The notes under the pieces: model-generated
What the model was told of the DNA's origin: nothing
Databases searched by the model: none
What the model saw: the letters and a program-made list of their open reading frames with translations, nothing else
Part shown: positions 5,201 through 7,159 of the stretch, piece by piece
Numbering within the stretch: position 1 is the first letter of the stretch
Layout of the letters: the number at the start of each line of letters is the position of its first letter
Position numbers and translations under genes: made by a program
Assembly (NCBI GenBank): GCA_002352125.1
Contig: DEHU01000017.1
Span: 1 to 7,159, forward strand
Length of the DNA stretch: 7,159 nucleotides
DNA from: Competibacteraceae bacterium UBA2792
GTDB taxonomy: Bacteria; Pseudomonadota; Gammaproteobacteria; Competibacterales; Competibacteraceae
Direction: 5' to 3'

Positions 5201-7159
5201 CGATGTCCTCGCGATCAACGCCACGTTCGAAACCCGCCATCGCCGCAAGGACGGCACGCTGTACGATGCCGAGGTGAGCGCCAGAGGTGCCCGTATCAGC
5301 GGGCGCAGCGTTTTCGTCACTATCACGCGCGACATCAGCGGCCGCAAAGCCCAGCAACGCGCTCTGGAAGAGCGCGAAGCCCTGTTGGCGGCCATTTTCG
5401 ACCAAGCCAGCGTTGGCATCGATCTGGTGGACGTGGAGACTTTGCGCTTCGTCCGATCCAATCGGGTTTCCCACGTCCTGCTCGGTTACGGCGAAGCGGA
5501 GTTTTCCCGGTTGCGGCTGCCGGATATCCAGGCGTCGCCGGCCGACGTTTTCGAGCGGATGTTTCGGGATAACCTGGCGATGCTGCGCGCGACGGGCGCG
5601 CTTACCTTGGAGAACCAGTACCGGCGGCAGGATGGCAGCGTGATCGATAGCCTGGTCGCGCTGCGCCTGATCGATTTTCGGGGACGGGAACAGATTCTCG
5701 CGGTCTGGAGCGACATCACCGAGCGCAAGGTGGCAGAAGCGGCGCTGCTCGCGAGCGAGGACTCCCTCAACAAGGCCCAGGCCATCGCGCGGGTCGGTAG
5801 CTGGAGCCTGGACATTTCCAACGGCTGTCTGACTTGGTCGCGGGAAACCTATCGCCTGTTCGGTTTGCCGCCCGATTCGCCGGTTACGCTCGATACGTTT
5901 GCTACCCGTATCCACGAGGAAGACCGGGCGCGGGTACTGGCGGTGTGGGATGCCGCGATAGCCGGTGCGACTTACGATATCGAACACCGTATCGTCGTCG
6001 GCAGCGGGATTCTATGGGTGCGCGAGCGCGCCGAGATTGTCCGTGATACCACCGGCGCGGCTGTATCCGCCGTCGGTACCGTGCAAGACATCACCGAGCG
6101 CAAGCGGGCCGAGCAGGAATTGCGCAGGGCTTACGAACTGCAAGCCGCGTTGCTCGACAAGGCCCCCGTTCTGGTCTGGCGTGCGGGCATCGATGCCAAG
6201 TGCGATTGGTTTAACGCCACCTGGCTGGCGTTCACCGGCCGCACCATAGAACAGGAGCGGGGAGATGGCTGGACCGAGGGCGTTCACCCCGATGATTTTC
6301 ATCGCTGCCTCGACTGCTACCTCGACGCCTTCCACGGGCGCCGCCCTTTCGAAATGGAATATCGGTTGCGGTATCGCGACGGCAGCTACCGCTGGATCGT
6401 GGACTACGGTATTCCGCTCCATTCCGGCGAAGGAGAATTCGACGGCTATATCGGTTATTGCTTGGATATCACCGAGCGCAAGCGAGCGGCGGCCGAACTG
6501 GATCAGCACCGTCACCATCTGGAAGAGCTGGTGGCCGAGCGCACGGCGGAACTGGAAGCCGCCAACCGGCAATTGCTGATCAGCGACATGCGGCTGAAGG
6601 CGATGTTCGAGATGAGCCAGCAGTCCGATCAAATGGACGAGCGCGAACTGTTGCAGCGGGGCATCGAAGAAGCCGTGCGCCTGACCGGCAGCGAGATCGG
6701 CTACCTGCATTTCGTCAACGACGACCAGGAAACCATCCAGCTTTGCACCTGGTCGGCCGATACCTTGCAGTATTGCACCACCGTCCACGAAAACCACTAC
6801 CCGATTTCGCTGGCCGGGGTTTGGGCCGACACGGCGCGGTCGCGGCGCCCGGTCGTCCACAACGACTACCAGAACCTGCCCGACCGCCGGGGCTATCCGA
6901 TGGGCCACGCCCATCTGGTCCGCCACCTGGGCGTGCCGGTCGTGGAAGGAGATAAGGTTCGGGTGCTGCTCGGCGTTGGCAACAAGCCGACCGATTACGA
7001 TCAGTCGGACAAGCACGAGCTGCAACTGATCGGCAACGATCTCTGGCGCATCGTGATGCGGCGCCGCGCCGAAGCCACCCTGGCCACCGCCAAGGAAGCG
7101 GCGGAGCAGGCCAGCCGGGCCAAAAGCGCGTTTCTGGCCAACATGAGCCACGAAATTCG
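2229..7159 (+). CDS. Giant multi-PAS/GAF sensor histidine kinase, 3'-partial
   Basis: One frame without a stop runs from ATG 2229 off the right edge (1643 full codons). Approximate residues: PAS1 18-135, GAF1 140-297, PAS2 308-417, PAS3 429-545, PAS4 556-668, PAS5 682-792, PAS6 806-917, PAS7 930-1038, PAS8 1051-1166, PAS9 1183-1293, PAS10 1305-1418, coiled coil 1420-1452, GAF2 1459-1615, then the HisKA helix. Most PAS units end with the PAC-type RDIT/DITERK motif; PAS6 has RDVGAEK instead. PAS1 and PAS10 carry HPDD. The window ends in NMSHEI plus two bases of the next codon; H1641 is the predicted phospho-acceptor. No signal peptide or membrane segment is seen, so a cytoplasmic sensor is likely. 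The ligands are unknown. In this family an HATPase domain follows, often with receiver and HPt domains, but these lie outside. The start is uncertain: GTG 2211 adds six residues, and the frame is open back to 2082. Confidence 0.93.
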   Translation, partial: MKAAIDDLHLRSRPDLVLDTAGIGVWEYDHVADRIFWNPCLCALLGYGMEQIPGDLATWLGLIHPDDLPGAQARIEVALLATDNLLYEAEYRLRTADGRWLWFHARSRVVQRDAAGRPLWTVGTLIDVSERKRAELLLQAQHQFSGILAGGPDRKVLLEAILASALCLPELDGGGLYWREPDGGYRLVAQRGLSEMFLAQAGCLAADSPQAEVIRQGRLQCSGTSLQDHCTDSSLVRDAILVEEGIRLLVALPIHVGGEPLACLNLASKQVGMIGPLAVTALETLVRQFAQALERLLAQEETAEQRRNLEGLFEAIIDYLFVLDLDGRILHYNPAVAERLGYDDTLLGQPVWAVHPPEAHDAARRVIAEMGAGICASCALPLLKAGGGRALVDTRMVMGCWNGRPAIIGVSRDITVQTRQHEALRRSETLLRATLDSTADGILVVDQSGSVLTANRRFQELWRIPNELIGSGQDEQLLDYVLDQLSDPESFAQDVRRLYRTDEIHRDILRFKDGRIFERLSQPLYLDHQQARLWNFRDITEERKTQRTLEIERAWLQTLIRTIPDLVWLKDPDGVYLLCNPTFERLYGASESMIVGKVDYDFVDPELADFFRANDRAAVAAGGPRVNEEWLTFAADGYHGLFETIKTPMRDADGSLVGVLGIARDITAMRAAQESLREREEIYSAIFNQAANGIVLIDAETLRFAEFNEAACRGLGYPREEFARLTLNDIQGSLTPAQLAERTRAILDQGVGSFENVQRCKNGDVRWARVANRVVEIRGRKYLVGIWYDITEQRRAAEALREREELYRAIVDQAGDGIELVDVETLRFVEVNDAACRMLGYDREEILGFSLSDIRVDLDEIGLRAHVAKVRAVGNARFDSQFRRKDGGILDVQVNVQVIHLHGRDYCVAVWRDVGAEKAGRMALANEAEWRRALIEHSGDGIAIFDQNHRIVEANRRFAEMMGYEPEAMRDLYSWDVDANMTEADIRAGFTDVLAINATFETRHRRKDGTLYDAEVSARGARISGRSVFVTITRDISGRKAQQRALEEREALLAAIFDQASVGIDLVDVETLRFVRSNRVSHVLLGYGEAEFSRLRLPDIQASPADVFERMFRDNLAMLRATGALTLENQYRRQDGSVIDSLVALRLIDFRGREQILAVWSDITERKVAEAALLASEDSLNKAQAIARVGSWSLDISNGCLTWSRETYRLFGLPPDSPVTLDTFATRIHEEDRARVLAVWDAAIAGATYDIEHRIVVGSGILWVRERAEIVRDTTGAAVSAVGTVQDITERKRAEQELRRAYELQAALLDKAPVLVWRAGIDAKCDWFNATWLAFTGRTIEQERGDGWTEGVHPDDFHRCLDCYLDAFHGRRPFEMEYRLRYRDGSYRWIVDYGIPLHSGEGEFDGYIGYCLDITERKRAAAELDQHRHHLEELVAERTAELEAANRQLLISDMRLKAMFEMSQQSDQMDERELLQRGIEEAVRLTGSEIGYLHFVNDDQETIQLCTWSADTLQYCTTVHENHYPISLAGVWADTARSRRPVVHNDYQNLPDRRGYPMGHAHLVRHLGVPVVEGDKVRVLLGVGNKPTDYDQSDKHELQLIGNDLWRIVMRRRAEATLATAKEAAEQASRAKSAFLANMSHEI
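4272..5759 (+). repeat. Diverged tandem PAS modules 5-8
   Basis: Four consecutive PAS units inside the kinase gene repeat with a period of about 122-124 residues. PAS5, PAS6 and PAS8 share a pattern of RE(E/A)..(Y/L).AI.(N/D)QA..GI.L(I/V)D.ETLRF followed by an LGY motif. At DNA level, 4686-4715 and 5424-5453 match at 27 of 30 bases, and the three differences are all silent (GAT/GAC, GAA/GAG, CTG/TTG). PAS7 keeps the spacing and the RRKDG loop but has diverged in its first half. This looks like amplification of one PAS module within the gene, followed by drift under protein-level selection. Confidence 0.7.
7086..7159 (+). other. HisKA dimerisation helix and H-box (truncated)
   Basis: After GAF2 the protein enters an Ala/Glu-rich helix (LATAKEAAEQASRAKSAFLA) leading to NMSHEI, the H-box of HisKA-type histidine kinases. 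The CAC codon at 7149-7151 encodes the histidine expected to accept phosphate from ATP. The last two bases, CG, are the start of the expected arginine codon. The style AKSAFLANMSHEIR is common in hybrid kinases that also carry receiver domains, so a hybrid architecture is likely but cannot be seen here. Confidence 0.9.

Noticed and set aside
4332..5987. 551-codon reverse-strand ORF opposite the PAS array
   Set aside because: It is fully antisense to a frame with ten recognisable PAS/PAC motifs. Its length follows from GC-rich codon bias, and its repetitive His/Arg/Asp-rich sequence mirrors the PAS repeats.
6012..7151. 379-codon reverse-strand ORF opposite the GAF2/HisKA region
   Set aside because: It is a shadow of the kinase frame with no recognisable domain and no independent start signals.
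1..7159. A functional polyphosphate-sensing system linking ppk1 and the kinase
   Set aside because: Adjacency alone does not support it. The genes are separated by about 370 bases with a separate ribosome-binding site and a candidate promoter, and no known polyphosphate-binding module is seen in the kinase.

Overview
The window holds two GC-rich protein genes on the + strand, both cut by the window edges, separated by about 370 bases of more AT-rich DNA. The codon use, the PPK1 type and the PAS/GAF-rich kinase suggest a GC-rich proteobacterium, most likely a gammaproteobacterium (a methanotroph, purple sulfur or Competibacter-like lineage would fit). That placement is inference from protein style only and is weak below class level.

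Layout. Positions 1-1860 are the 3' nine-tenths of a polyphosphate kinase gene (ppk1); its first ~88 codons lie upstream of the window. Positions 1861-2228 are intergenic. This stretch holds an AT-rich segment, a perfect 11-bp inverted repeat, a possible 30-codon reverse-strand small gene that runs through that repeat, a TATAAT box, a strong Shine-Dalgarno sequence and a 34-codon leader ORF that ends exactly where the next reading frame can start. From about 2229 to the right edge runs one uninterrupted reading frame of at least 1643 codons. By hand translation it encodes a very large cytoplasmic sensor histidine kinase with the order PAS-GAF-(PAS)x9-coiled coil-GAF-HisKA. The window stops on the arginine codon of the H-box, just after the phospho-accepting histidine, so the catalytic ATPase domain and any receiver or HPt domains lie outside.

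How the genes relate. PPK1 makes inorganic polyphosphate from ATP. The kinase is a signal integrator with many sensory modules. Nothing in the sequence shows that they work together: the gap between them is long and carries its own -10-like element and ribosome-binding site, so the kinase gene is probably transcribed separately. No mobile element, CRISPR array, tRNA or rRNA was seen. The points most worth checking are the unresolved translation start of the kinase (leader ORF or frameshift), the reverse-strand small ORF with its hairpin, and the amplified PAS array. None of these amounts to a demonstrated new system.
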